Source: Acidobacteriota bacterium (GTDB lineage: Bacteria; Actinomycetota; Acidimicrobiia; Acidimicrobiales; UBA8190). Taken from it: DNA of 17,153 nt. The notes under the pieces were generated by a model. That model worked only from the letters and a program-made list of their open reading frames with translations. It was not told the origin of the DNA and searched no databases. The stretch spans positions 1 through 17,153 of the forward strand of contig JAGWNV010000021.1 in assembly GCA_028872975.1 (NCBI GenBank). Direction: 5' to 3'. The translations under genes were made by a program, and so were the position numbers. Positions within the stretch are counted from its first letter, which is position 1, and the number at the start of each line of letters is the position of its first letter. Below, piece by piece: positions 7,138-15,457 of this stretch.

Positions 7138-8399
7138 TCCGCCAGGGGCTGCGGGCCGGGGCGGTGGTGGTGGCGGCGGTCGTCGCCGTCACCGTGGTGG
7201 TGGTCGTGGTGAAGGCCTCGAACGGCGCCTTCTCCGGCGCCTACGGCCTCACCGGGTCCTTCTCGACGTCGGGCGAGGGGCTGCACGCCGGCTCCGAGGT
7301 GACCTACCGGGGCGTCCAGGTCGGGCGGGTGACCACCATCACCCTCGACCACGGCCGGGCCGAGGTGGCCATGGCCATCGACCACGGCTTCGAGGTGTCC
7401 CGGGACGCCACGGCGACACTTCTGCCGATCAACGTGTTCGGCGCCGACAACATCGCTATCGAGATGCCGACGGGGGACCACGGGCCGTACTTCGGCCCCG
7501 GGTCCACCATCACCGCCACCTCGGTCTCCTCCGACATCGGCGACCTCTTCGCCGCCGCCGACCCGCTCCTGGCCCAGATCGACGCCCCCGACCTCTCCAC
7601 GATCGTCTCCAACCTGGCCCAGGCGTCGGAGAACGAGGGACCCACCATCGCGGCGAGCATCACCGAGGGCGTGAAGCTGGCCGACTTCCTCGACAACACC
7701 CTCCCGCAGCAGCTCGCCGCCCTCGACTCCCTGTCGGGGTTCAGCGCCGCCCTGGCGCCCACGGCTCCCTCGTTCAACGCCATCGCCTCCGCATCGAACG
7801 TGGCGCTCCCGGCGTTCAACGCCCAGGCGAAGTCCTACGCCCGGCTGCTCCAGACGCTGGCCCCCTTCGCCGAGAACTTCGCCCAGTTCCTCGCCGCCTA
7901 CCACCCCGACATCCAGACACTCCTGGCGGCGGGGGACAACGTGTCGCGGGTGCTGCTCGTCCAGCAGGACCAGATCGGCCAGGTCATCTCCGGCCTCGCC
8001 GTCTACCTCACCAAGTTCGCCCACTCCTACGACCCGGCCGAGACGCTCGCCGACGGGTCGCACTTCGGCTACTTCCACACCTTCATCATGTTGAGCGACA
8101 TCAACCAGCTCGTCTGCGGGCTGCTGGCGCCCGCCCAGCCGGGGATGGCGTTCCTGGCCCCCCTCCAGCAGGCGCTCCAGGGGGCAGGCTCGCCGCTCGA
8201 CTGCTCGAGCCAGATGGCCGCCTTCGAGGCCGCCCAGGGCCCGGGCGCCCCGGCCCCGGCCCCCCCGGCCGGGCCGGGCACCTCCCAGGCCGCCACCAAC
8301 CTCCAGACCCAGACCTACGAGGGGCTGGCCGCCCCCCAGCCCTCCCAGCCCACCGGGTTGAGCGGGGTCTTGCACCTCCTCCTCGGGGGTGGGTCGTGA
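7134..8399 (+). CDS. MCE family protein, MceA position
   Basis: 421 aa subunit of the envelope-spanning lipid conduit. An N-terminal Val-rich membrane helix (about 8-26) is followed by one MCE domain (about 37-115: TGSFSTSGEGLHAGSEVTYRGVQVGRVTTI, ending NIAIEMPTG). A long alpha-helical region to about residue 320 should form the tube with the other five subunits. Cys328 and Cys357 lie after the helices, then a Pro/Ala/Gln-rich tail (APAPAPPAGPGTSQ) that is likely disordered. The start is ATG in the ATGA overlap with the permease stop. It is named by position as the first of six paralogs. The transported substrate (mycolate, fatty acid, sterol or phospholipid) cannot be read from the sequence. 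Confidence 0.92.
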   Translation: MIRQGLRAGAVVVAAVVAVTVVVVVVKASNGAFSGAYGLTGSFSTSGEGLHAGSEVTYRGVQVGRVTTITLDHGRAEVAMAIDHGFEVSRDATATLLPINVFGADNIAIEMPTGDHGPYFGPGSTITATSVSSDIGDLFAAADPLLAQIDAPDLSTIVSNLAQASENEGPTIAASITEGVKLADFLDNTLPQQLAALDSLSGFSAALAPTAPSFNAIASASNVALPAFNAQAKSYARLLQTLAPFAENFAQFLAAYHPDIQTLLAAGDNVSRVLLVQQDQIGQVISGLAVYLTKFAHSYDPAETLADGSHFGYFHTFIMLSDINQLVCGLLAPAQPGMAFLAPLQQALQGAGSPLDCSSQMAAFEAAQGPGAPAPAPPAGPGTSQAATNLQTQTYEGLAAPQPSQPTGLSGVLHLLLGGGS

Positions 8400-9625
8400 C
8401 CGCCCTCGCCCAGATGGGGCGGCGGGTGACCCACTGGTTCCGCCACAGCGGCGTCCTGCGGCCGACGGGGCTCAAGGTCCTCGTCTTCGCCCTCGTCTGC
8501 CTGGTGGTGCTGGCCGCCCTGGCGGCGCGCATCGGGAACATCTCGTTCTTCTCGAACCGGGTCGGCTACAGCGCCGAGATGGCCGACGCCACCGGGCTCG
8601 CCCCCTCCGACGACGTGAAGGTCGCCGGCGTCACCGTGGGCGAGGTCACCGGCGTGGTCGTGGAGCGGGCCCACGCCGTCGTCCGCTTCAGCGTCGACTC
8701 GAACGTGCACCTGCCCGCCGACACCCAGGTGGGGACCCAGTGGCACAACGTGCTCGGCCAGATGTACCTCTATCTCTATCCGGGCCACTCCACCCGGACG
8801 CTGGCCCCGGGTTCGACCATCTCGCTGCGCCAGTACGTGGCCGGGGCCGACGTGGGGGCGCTTCTCAATTCGCTCGGGCCCCTCCTCGGCGCCCTCAAGC
8901 CGTCGGCGGCCAACCAGGTGGTGGAGGCCTTCGCCGGCGCCCTCCAGGGCGACACCGGCCAGATCGACCAGCTCATCGAGAACGCGGCGTCGGTGTCGCA
9001 GACGGTGGGCTCGGTCGACACCCAGGTGGGCCAGGTCGTCGACTCCATGAACCAGGTCTTCGGGGCCCTGTCCCAGCGCTCGGCCGACCTCGGGCAGGTC
9101 GTCGACAACCTCGACACCATCTCCCAGTCCCTGGCCAGCCGCAACGACCTCCTCGACCAGACGGTGGGGAACCTCGCCGCCGTGGCCCAGCAGGTGGCCA
9201 CCCTCGAGGGCGACACCTCGGGATCGCTCTCGAGCGCCATCTCGAACCTCCAGGCCGTCTCCGCCGACATCCAGGGCCACGCCGGGTCGCTGAGCGAGGG
9301 GCTCTCCACCTTGGGCTCGGGGCTCGCCCCCTACACCGACATCTCCGCCTACGGCCAGTGGTTCCAGGTGCAGATCGTCTACTCCTGTCTGGCCGACGAG
9401 ACGGCCTGCGCCTACTACGAGCCGACCTACACCCCGGCCGGCTCGGGACCGCTCGGCTCCCCGCCGTCCTCGGGACTGCCCAGCCCCGCCAGCGGCCAGG
9501 GCCTCCTCGGCGCCCTGGCCGGGGCCGGGGGAGCAGGCGCACCGGGGGCGGCGCCGACGGTGGGCCTCGACGCGCCGCTGCAGATGCTGGCCGGACAGGG
9601 CAACTTCCTCGGGAGCGCGTCGTGA
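8396..9625 (+). CDS. MCE family protein, MceB position
   Basis: 409 aa, second MCE subunit. A cytoplasmic N-terminus of about 26 residues precedes the membrane helix (about 27-45). The MCE domain spans about 57-130 (VGYSAEMADATGLAPSDDVKVAGVTVGEVTGV, ending MYLYLYPG). Heptad-like Gln/Leu/Val helices fill about 145-310 (for example VSQTVGSVDTQVGQVVDSMNQVFG). A Cys pair, C331 and C338, lies in YSCLADETACAYYEP. The C-terminal 60 residues are Pro/Gly/Ala-rich. It starts at GTG in a GTGA overlap with the previous gene, so translation should be coupled. Confidence 0.92.
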   Translation: MTALAQMGRRVTHWFRHSGVLRPTGLKVLVFALVCLVVLAALAARIGNISFFSNRVGYSAEMADATGLAPSDDVKVAGVTVGEVTGVVVERAHAVVRFSVDSNVHLPADTQVGTQWHNVLGQMYLYLYPGHSTRTLAPGSTISLRQYVAGADVGALLNSLGPLLGALKPSAANQVVEAFAGALQGDTGQIDQLIENAASVSQTVGSVDTQVGQVVDSMNQVFGALSQRSADLGQVVDNLDTISQSLASRNDLLDQTVGNLAAVAQQVATLEGDTSGSLSSAISNLQAVSADIQGHAGSLSEGLSTLGSGLAPYTDISAYGQWFQVQIVYSCLADETACAYYEPTYTPAGSGPLGSPPSSGLPSPASGQGLLGALAGAGGAGAPGAAPTVGLDAPLQMLAGQGNFLGSAS

Positions 9626-10848
9626 GGTCCTTCACCGAGCGCAACCCCAAGATCATCGGGACCATCGCCGTCGTGGTCGCCTCCGCCATCGTCCTCGGGG
9701 TGATCCTCCTCAACCGGTCGGTGTTCACGCCCGCCTACACCATCCACGCCCGGCTCACCAACGCGGCGGGCATCGGAAAGGGCACCGAGGTGTCGCTGGC
9801 CGGCGTCAAGGTGGGCACGGTGCGCGCCGTGCACGTGAAGGGCGACGCCGTCGTCGCCGATCTCGCCATCGACCACGGGGTGACGCTCCCGCAGGACACC
9901 GCCGCCCAGGTGAAGGTGCAGACCGTCCTCGGCGTCCTCGACGTGTCCCTCGAGCCCCGCACCGGCTGGGCCCACCCGCTGGCGGCGGGCGCCACCATCA
10001 CCGACACCGCCATCCCCGTCGAGTTCCAGGACCTCCAGAACACCGCCGGCACCCTGCTCCAGCACAGCGACGTGGCCGCCTTCAACCAGCTGCTCTCCTC
10101 CCTGGCCCAGGTGACCCAGGGCAAGCAGGTCCAGGTGTCGGAGATCATCTCGGGCCTCGGCAAGTTCACGAGCGCCATCGACCAGCGCCAGTCCCAGGTG
10201 GGCACGCTCATCGACGCCGCCAACCAGCTCGCCTCCACCGTGTCGTCACGTGACAGCCAGCTCGGGGGGATCGTGGATCAGCTCACGACGGTGGTGAACG
10301 GCCTGGCCCAGCGCTCGAGCCAGCTGAACGCCCTCATCGTCGGCACCGACCGGCTCGCCACCGAGACGGCCACGTTGATCGGCCAGAACCAGCCCCAGCT
10401 CCAGGGGCTCCTCTCGCACCTCCAGGCCGTCCTGGCCGTGCTCGACAAGCACCAGGAGGACCTGGCCGAGGGCGTCGCCTACCTGAGCTCGGCCGTCCAG
10501 GGCTTCTCGTCGATCGGGTACTCGGGGCCGAACAACGCCGCCCAGAACTGGGGGAACATCTACGCCAACCTCGTCGGGGTGGCCAACGGCTACGCCGTCC
10601 TCGGGAACTGCGCGGCGCTGGACCAGGCCCTCAACCAGGTGCTCGGGCCCGACCCGCTTCCCTGCGACGAGCGCAGCGGCCCGCCGGTGGGCCAGAGCGC
10701 CCAGCCCTCGGGGCCCGCCCCGGGGACGAGCGGGGGCACCGAGACGCCGCCGACCACCCCGGGCCCCCCCGGTTCGGGCCCGTCGCCGAGCGCCGGGTCG
10801 TCGAGCTCGCTGCTCCAGGTCCTCGACGGGATCGCGGGGGCGGTGTGA
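9622..10848 (+). CDS. MCE family protein, MceC position
   Basis: 408 aa, third MCE subunit. A short cytoplasmic start (RSFTERNPK) precedes the membrane helix (about 11-30). The MCE domain lies at about 39-116 (TIHARLTNAAGIGKGTEVSLAGVKVGTVRAV, ending LGVLDVSLEP). The helical region runs from about 130 to 300 (SRDSQLGGIVDQLTTVVNGLAQRSSQLNALI). The Cys pair is C330 and C348. The last 55 residues form a Pro/Gly/Ser/Thr-rich tail ending SSSSLLQVLDGIAGAV, whose short hydrophobic end may pack against another subunit (inference). The true start is GTG 9622, in the GTGA overlap; the frame stays open far upstream only as a shadow of the previous gene. Confidence 0.92.
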   Translation: MRSFTERNPKIIGTIAVVVASAIVLGVILLNRSVFTPAYTIHARLTNAAGIGKGTEVSLAGVKVGTVRAVHVKGDAVVADLAIDHGVTLPQDTAAQVKVQTVLGVLDVSLEPRTGWAHPLAAGATITDTAIPVEFQDLQNTAGTLLQHSDVAAFNQLLSSLAQVTQGKQVQVSEIISGLGKFTSAIDQRQSQVGTLIDAANQLASTVSSRDSQLGGIVDQLTTVVNGLAQRSSQLNALIVGTDRLATETATLIGQNQPQLQGLLSHLQAVLAVLDKHQEDLAEGVAYLSSAVQGFSSIGYSGPNNAAQNWGNIYANLVGVANGYAVLGNCAALDQALNQVLGPDPLPCDERSGPPVGQSAQPSGPAPGTSGGTETPPTTPGPPGSGPSPSAGSSSSLLQVLDGIAGAV

Positions 10849-12266
10849 GGGCCCTCTCCCCCCGTCGGCGCCGGCCGGCCCGCATCGGGGCGCGGCTGCG
10901 GGCCTTTCTGGGCGTGGCCGCCCTGGCGGCGGTGGCCGGGAGCGTCCTCAGTGCCTGCGGGAACCCGGCCGGCTACCCGGTCACCGCCATGTTCCCGACC
11001 GCAGAGGGCCTCTTCCCCGGCAACGCCGTGCAGGTCCTCGGGGTCCAGCGGGGCTCGGTCGCCTCGGTCACCCCGGAGAACGGGGTGGTGGTGGTGAAGA
11101 TGACCATCGACGGCGACCAGTCGCTCCCCGCCGACGTCCACGCCGCCCTCACCACGCCGCAGCTCCTCGGCGAGCCCTCCATCGAGCTCTCGCCCGGGTA
11201 CACGAGCGGGCCGAGGCTCGCCTCGGGGGCGGTGATCCCCGAGAGCCGGACCTCGGTGCCCGAGGCCATCGGCCAGCTCCTGCACGACCTGCAGAGCTAC
11301 CTCGGCCAGGTGGACACCGGGTCGCTCTCGGCGTTCCTCACCAACCTGGCCCAGGACCTCCAGGGGCAGGGCCAGCAGCTGAACCAGCTCATCGCCGGGG
11401 CGGCGGGGACGCTGCAGATCCTCGCCGAGAAGGGCAACGCCCTCGGCCAGCTCGACGGGTCCCTGGCCCAGATCACCGGCACCCTGCGCCAGCGCAGCGC
11501 CACGGTGAGCCAGCTGCTCCAGTCCTACGAGCAGGTGGCAGGCGTCCTCGCCACCGAGAGCGGGCCCCTCGGCGACTCGATCACCCAGCTGGCCCAGATG
11601 AGCCAGCAGCTCACCGCCCTCCTCGACCCCAACCTGTCCGGGCTCCAGGGCGACATCGCCTCGATCACCCAGGTGGGCCGGACCCTGGACCGCAACCTCG
11701 GGCACCTCGACCAGGGCCTGTCGTCGTCGGTGGCCCTCTTCACGGCGGCGGGCCGGGCCTACGACCCGGTCTACAACTGGCTCAACCTGAACGACCAGCT
11801 GGCCCCCGGCACCACCTCGGGCGTCCTCGAAGGCCTGGTGCGGGACCGGCTGGCGAGCATCTGCCGGCGGGTGCTCGCCAACCACGCCTCGGGGCTGAGC
11901 CAGAGCCAGATCTCGACGCTCCAGAGCTGCGGCAACCCCGACTCGGGCTACTTCGACCCCCTCCTCGCCGCCGTGCCCGACCTCCTCCTGGGCCTGAACG
12001 GCTCGCAGCCGCCCTCGCCACAGGCGCTGCTCGGCCAGGGCGCGGCCATGATCCCCGGGCTCAGCCAGTCCCAGCAGTCGGCGGTGTCGAACGTGACGCC
12101 CTCGCAGCTGTCCACCACCACGACGACGGCCCCGTCGCTCACGGCACCGACCCTGCCGCCCTTGCCCACGGGCAGCAACACCACGACGACGACCTCGGGC
12201 GGCCTCCTCGGGGGGCTCCTCCACAGCGTGACGGGCGTGGTCCACTTCTTCGGGAGCATCCTGTGA
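10845..12266 (+). CDS. MCE family lipoprotein, MceD position
   Basis: 473 aa, fourth MCE subunit. The Arg-rich N-terminus and hydrophobic stretch end in a lipobox, L35-S36-A37-C38 (SVLSACGNPAG), so the mature protein should be lipidated at Cys38 rather than held by a membrane helix. The MCE domain spans about 43-120 (YPVTAMFPTAEGLFPGNAVQVLGVQRGSVASV). Long helices follow (about 130-300), then the Cys pair C340 and C362. The C-terminus is Ser/Thr-rich (STTTTTAPSLTAPTLPPLPTGSNTTTTT) and ends in a hydrophobic GGLLGGLLHSVTGVVHFFGSIL. In mycobacterial operons the lipoprotein is normally the MceE position; here this subunit is one too. It starts at GTG in a GTGA overlap. Confidence 0.9.
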   Translation: MRALSPRRRRPARIGARLRAFLGVAALAAVAGSVLSACGNPAGYPVTAMFPTAEGLFPGNAVQVLGVQRGSVASVTPENGVVVVKMTIDGDQSLPADVHAALTTPQLLGEPSIELSPGYTSGPRLASGAVIPESRTSVPEAIGQLLHDLQSYLGQVDTGSLSAFLTNLAQDLQGQGQQLNQLIAGAAGTLQILAEKGNALGQLDGSLAQITGTLRQRSATVSQLLQSYEQVAGVLATESGPLGDSITQLAQMSQQLTALLDPNLSGLQGDIASITQVGRTLDRNLGHLDQGLSSSVALFTAAGRAYDPVYNWLNLNDQLAPGTTSGVLEGLVRDRLASICRRVLANHASGLSQSQISTLQSCGNPDSGYFDPLLAAVPDLLLGLNGSQPPSPQALLGQGAAMIPGLSQSQQSAVSNVTPSQLSTTTTTAPSLTAPTLPPLPTGSNTTTTTSGGLLGGLLHSVTGVVHFFGSIL

Positions 12267-13255
12267 AGCGCCTGGCCGGTGGCCTCGGGGGCCTCCTCGT
12301 CGCCGCCGGGTTGTCGGTGGGCCTGGGTGGCTGCGGAGGCGCCGCCACCCTGCAGGCGTCGGCCACCTTCTCCGACGTGTCGGACCTCGTGGCCGGGGCG
12401 CCGGTGCAGTATGCCAAGATCACGGTGGGGTCGGTCGAGGCCATCGCCCTGCACGGCGACCGGGCCGTCGTCACCATGGCCATCGACCAGAGCGCCGGAG
12501 TGCCCGCCGACGTCACCGCCGAGGTGACCCAGACGAGCATCCTCGGCCAGCACTACGTGCTCCTGGTGGCACCCTCGGCGAACGGGCCGGCCCTCCAGGA
12601 CGGGGCGGTCATCGGCAGGACCGAATTCGTGCCGGGGATCCAGCAGCTGGTGCAGACCGGTGCCGAGCTGTTCGGCGCCGTGAACGCCGCCCAGCTGGCC
12701 GAGGTGGTCGACAACGGCGCCCAGGGCTTCGGGGGCCAGTCGGCCAACCTGAAGACCCTCTTGAACGACTTCGACTCGATCCTGTCCGGCTACGCCTCTC
12801 GGTCCTCGGAGATCACCTCGGTCATCGACAACTTCGACCAGTTCAACTCGTCGCTCGCCCCGAGCGCCCAGGCCGACGCCCAGGCCGTGACCAACCTGGC
12901 CCAGACGACGACGATCCTCTCCCAGCAGTCCCAGCAATTCGAAACGCTGCTCCAGTCCCTGAACGACCTGGCCCAGCAGGGCAACTCCCTGTTGTCCACC
13001 GGGCTCGGGCAGATGGAGGACCAGATCAAGGCCCTCGCCGCCGTGGCCCAGCAGCTCGGTCAGCACCAGCAGGACCTCGCCACCATCCTCGACCAGCTTC
13101 CCGGCCACAACGCCGCGCTGGCCGGCGTGACGGTGAACAACTACGCCCAGATCCTCGAGGACATCATCGTCTGCGGCCTGCCCGGCGGGGGATCGAGCTC
13201 GAACACCGACAGCACCTGCGCCGCCAACGGCACGGCCAAGGAGGGCGGGAAGTGA
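12263..13255 (+). CDS. MCE family lipoprotein, MceE position
   Basis: 330 aa, fifth and shortest MCE subunit, equivalent by position to mycobacterial MceE/LprK lipoproteins. The signal sequence MKRLAGGLGGLLVAAGLSVGLGGC ends in lipobox L21-G22-G23-C24. The MCE domain lies at about 28-105 (LQASATFSDVSDLVAGAPVQYAKITVGSVEAI, ending GQHYVLLVAP). The helical region spans about 120-285 and is rich in Gln (TTILSQQSQQFETLLQSLNDLAQQGNSLL). The Cys pair is C304 and C319 near the C-terminus, with no low-complexity tail. It starts at GTG in a GTGA overlap and ends in another one. Confidence 0.92.
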   Translation: MKRLAGGLGGLLVAAGLSVGLGGCGGAATLQASATFSDVSDLVAGAPVQYAKITVGSVEAIALHGDRAVVTMAIDQSAGVPADVTAEVTQTSILGQHYVLLVAPSANGPALQDGAVIGRTEFVPGIQQLVQTGAELFGAVNAAQLAEVVDNGAQGFGGQSANLKTLLNDFDSILSGYASRSSEITSVIDNFDQFNSSLAPSAQADAQAVTNLAQTTTILSQQSQQFETLLQSLNDLAQQGNSLLSTGLGQMEDQIKALAAVAQQLGQHQQDLATILDQLPGHNAALAGVTVNNYAQILEDIIVCGLPGGGSSSNTDSTCAANGTAKEGGK

Positions 13256-14616
13256 TCACCCGCCGGATCCTCGTCAACCTGCTCGTCTTCCTGGCCGCCT
13301 CGGCCGCCCTCGTCGCCTACGGCTTCGTCGACCTCCTCGGCAACCCCCTCGCCACCACCACGACGGTGTACACCGTCCTGCCCACCGCCTCGGGGCTGTC
13401 GCCCAACTTCACCGTCACCCTCGAAGGCGTCCAGGTGGGGTCGGTGCGCCAAGTCTCCCTCGTGCCCCGGGGCGCCAAGGTGACGATGGTCCTCGGGCCG
13501 GGCCAGAAGGTGCCCGACGACGTCACCGCCTCCGTGGTGATCGCCAACGCCCTGGGCCAGCAGGAGGTCCAGCTCGTCCCCACCCGCCCGGGCCGGGCCG
13601 GCGTCCTCCGAGACGGGGCGGTGGTCCCGGCGTCGCCCGACAGCACCCCGGCCGACGTGGGCACGGTGGTGGCCGAGGCCACCAAGTTCCTCCAGGCCAT
13701 CCCCCCGAGCGACCTCAACACCGTGCTGCACCAGCTGGCCCTGGCCCTGGCCGACAACGGCGGGAACCTGAAGACGATCGCCTCGGCCAGCGAGTTGTTC
13801 AGCCAGGAGTTCCTCCAGTACCAGCAGCAGTTCGAGGCCCTCCTCGCCAACGCCCCCCCTGTCCTCGACGTGGTCACCGCCAACGCCGGGGCCCTGCGCC
13901 AGGGCCTGGCCGACACCGCCGCGCTGGCCCAGGTGTTCGCCACCCATAAGGCCGACCTGGCGGCGCTGCTCGACCAGGGCAGCTCGGCGGCCACCGACCT
14001 GAACGCCCTCGTCACCGAGAACGAGCCCAACCTGGGCTGCCTCGTCCACGACCTCGCCGACCTCAACTCGAACCTGGCCCAGCCGGAGAACCTCTCCAAC
14101 CTGTCGACGACGCTCGCCACCAACAGGGAGTTCTTCGGCGCCGTGGCCGCCCTCGCCCCGGCGGGGCCGGCCAAGGCCCTCACCTCCGGCGACAGCACCC
14201 ACACCCAGGAGTGGCTGCGGACCCGGCTGCTCCTGCCCCCGCAGATGCCCCCCGGGGACAGCTACCTCCAGGCCCACACCCTGCCGACGATCCTCCCCGG
14301 GGCGGGGTGCAGCACCGAGTTCGGCCAGGGCGTGGGCCCGGCCTCCCAGCCCGGCTTCACCCCCGCCGGCCCCCAGGCGCACGTGACGGCGGCCACCGCC
14401 GCCCAGGCCCAGGTGCGGGGCGGGGGGACCACCCCCGACGCCGCCGATTCCGCCGCCCGGCTCCGACCGTCAACCGGCGGGGGCCCCCTGCCGATACTCC
14501 TCGTGGCCGGTCTCGTCGTGATGGGATGGGGCATGACCATGGGGCGGCGCCGGACGGCCCGCTCGGCCCGCCCGCTGCCGGTGCCGGCCACCCGCCAGGG
14601 ACGGAGGTCCAGATGA
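13252..14616 (+). CDS. MCE family protein, MceF position, with a second membrane helix at the C-terminus
   Basis: 454 aa, sixth MCE subunit. The N-terminal membrane helix (about 6-26) precedes the MCE domain (about 39-110: VYTVLPTASGLSPNFTVTLEGVQVGSVRQV, ending QQEVQLVPTRPG). Helices fill about 125-290. Cys263 and Cys353 are farther apart than in the other five subunits. After an Ala/Gln/Gly-rich linker comes a second hydrophobic segment (about 412-430, LPILLVAGLVVMGWGMTM) and an Arg-rich end (GRRRTARSARP). Both ends may therefore sit in the inner membrane, with the C-terminus cytoplasmic (inference). None of the other five MCE subunits has this. GTG start in a GTGA overlap. Confidence 0.91.
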   Translation: MITRRILVNLLVFLAASAALVAYGFVDLLGNPLATTTTVYTVLPTASGLSPNFTVTLEGVQVGSVRQVSLVPRGAKVTMVLGPGQKVPDDVTASVVIANALGQQEVQLVPTRPGRAGVLRDGAVVPASPDSTPADVGTVVAEATKFLQAIPPSDLNTVLHQLALALADNGGNLKTIASASELFSQEFLQYQQQFEALLANAPPVLDVVTANAGALRQGLADTAALAQVFATHKADLAALLDQGSSAATDLNALVTENEPNLGCLVHDLADLNSNLAQPENLSNLSTTLATNREFFGAVAALAPAGPAKALTSGDSTHTQEWLRTRLLLPPQMPPGDSYLQAHTLPTILPGAGCSTEFGQGVGPASQPGFTPAGPQAHVTAATAAQAQVRGGGTTPDAADSAARLRPSTGGGPLPILLVAGLVVMGWGMTMGRRRTARSARPLPVPATRQGRRSR

Positions 14617-15422
14617 GCGATCGAGGTCGGAGGGACGAGCGGGGAACCCGGGGCGTGGCCGTGGTGGGCGCCCGCCCGCAACCGGGCCACGACGACGTCG
14701 ACGACGCGGACTTCGACGACGCAGACGTCGACCTCGAGGCCCCCGCCGGCTCGTCGGGACGCCGCCAGGGCCGCCCCGGAGGCACCCGGCCGGTCCACGT
14801 CGTGGCCGGGGTGGGCCGGCTCTTCCGTCGGCGCCGCGGCCGGGCCGCGACGATGGGGGCAAGGCGGTCCGATGGGCCGGCCTGGCTCGTGCCGGTGATG
14901 ATGGTGGTCACCGCCGTCGCCCTCTTCCTGGCGCTTCTCTTCGGGCTCGCCTGGGGCAACCTGAACTCCCAGAACCAGGCCCAGTCGGACGTGAAGAACG
15001 TGGCCCGGCAGTTCCTCGTCGCCTACACGAACTTCACGCCGAAGAACCTCGACGCCAAGTTCCAGACGCTCCAGGGCCTGGCCACGGGGAACTTCGTCAA
15101 CCAGGCCGACCAGATCTTCGGCTCCAGCATCCGCCAGGCCCTCAAGCAGGCCCAGGTGAGCTCCGAGGGCGAGGTCCGCTACCTCTACCTCCAGAGCATC
15201 CAGGGCACCCAGGCCTCGGTCTACGCCTGGGTGGACCAGACGGCGGTCAACAACAAGGTGCCGAAGCCCTTCACCGACACCCTGCAGATGCAGCTGACCC
15301 TCGTCGAGACGAGCCAGGGATGGAAGATGTCGGGCGCCCGGGTGCTCAACTCCCCGACGCTCAGCTTCCCGACCGGCAACTCGGGCTCGACCCCGACCAC
15401 CACGGCACCGACCGGACACTGA
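14613..15422 (+). CDS. Mce-associated membrane protein (Mam-like)
   Basis: 269 aa. The position immediately after the sixth MCE gene and the topology match Mce-associated (Mam) accessory proteins, which in mycobacteria support Mce complex stability. The cytoplasmic N-terminus has an Asp-rich patch (27-40, DDVDDADFDDADVD) followed by an Arg-rich one (about 70-85, LFRRRRGRAATMGARR). One membrane helix (about 91-114) comes next. The external domain (about 120-250) has the usual features: SDVKNVARQFLVAYTNFTPKNLDAKFQTLQGLATGNF and a final beta strand LVETSQGWKMSGARVL. It ends in a Pro/Thr tail. ATG in an ATGA overlap. It ends the operon 35 bp before the convergent neighbour. Confidence 0.85.
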   Translation: MSDRGRRDERGTRGVAVVGARPQPGHDDVDDADFDDADVDLEAPAGSSGRRQGRPGGTRPVHVVAGVGRLFRRRRGRAATMGARRSDGPAWLVPVMMVVTAVALFLALLFGLAWGNLNSQNQAQSDVKNVARQFLVAYTNFTPKNLDAKFQTLQGLATGNFVNQADQIFGSSIRQALKQAQVSSEGEVRYLYLQSIQGTQASVYAWVDQTAVNNKVPKPFTDTLQMQLTLVETSQGWKMSGARVLNSPTLSFPTGNSGSTPTTTAPTGH

Positions 15423-15427
15423 CCGGT
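15411..15427 (+). terminator. Small hairpin at the end of the mce operon, weak terminator candidate
   Basis: ACCGG (15411-15415) and CCGGT (15423-15427) flank the TGA stop and could pair as a 5-bp stem with a 7-nt loop. No T-tract follows. Only 35 bp separate the convergent genes, so any terminator must overlap coding sequence. Confidence 0.2.
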
Positions 15428-15457
15428 CTGGTCCCCGTGGCGGATCTCGCGCTCCAC

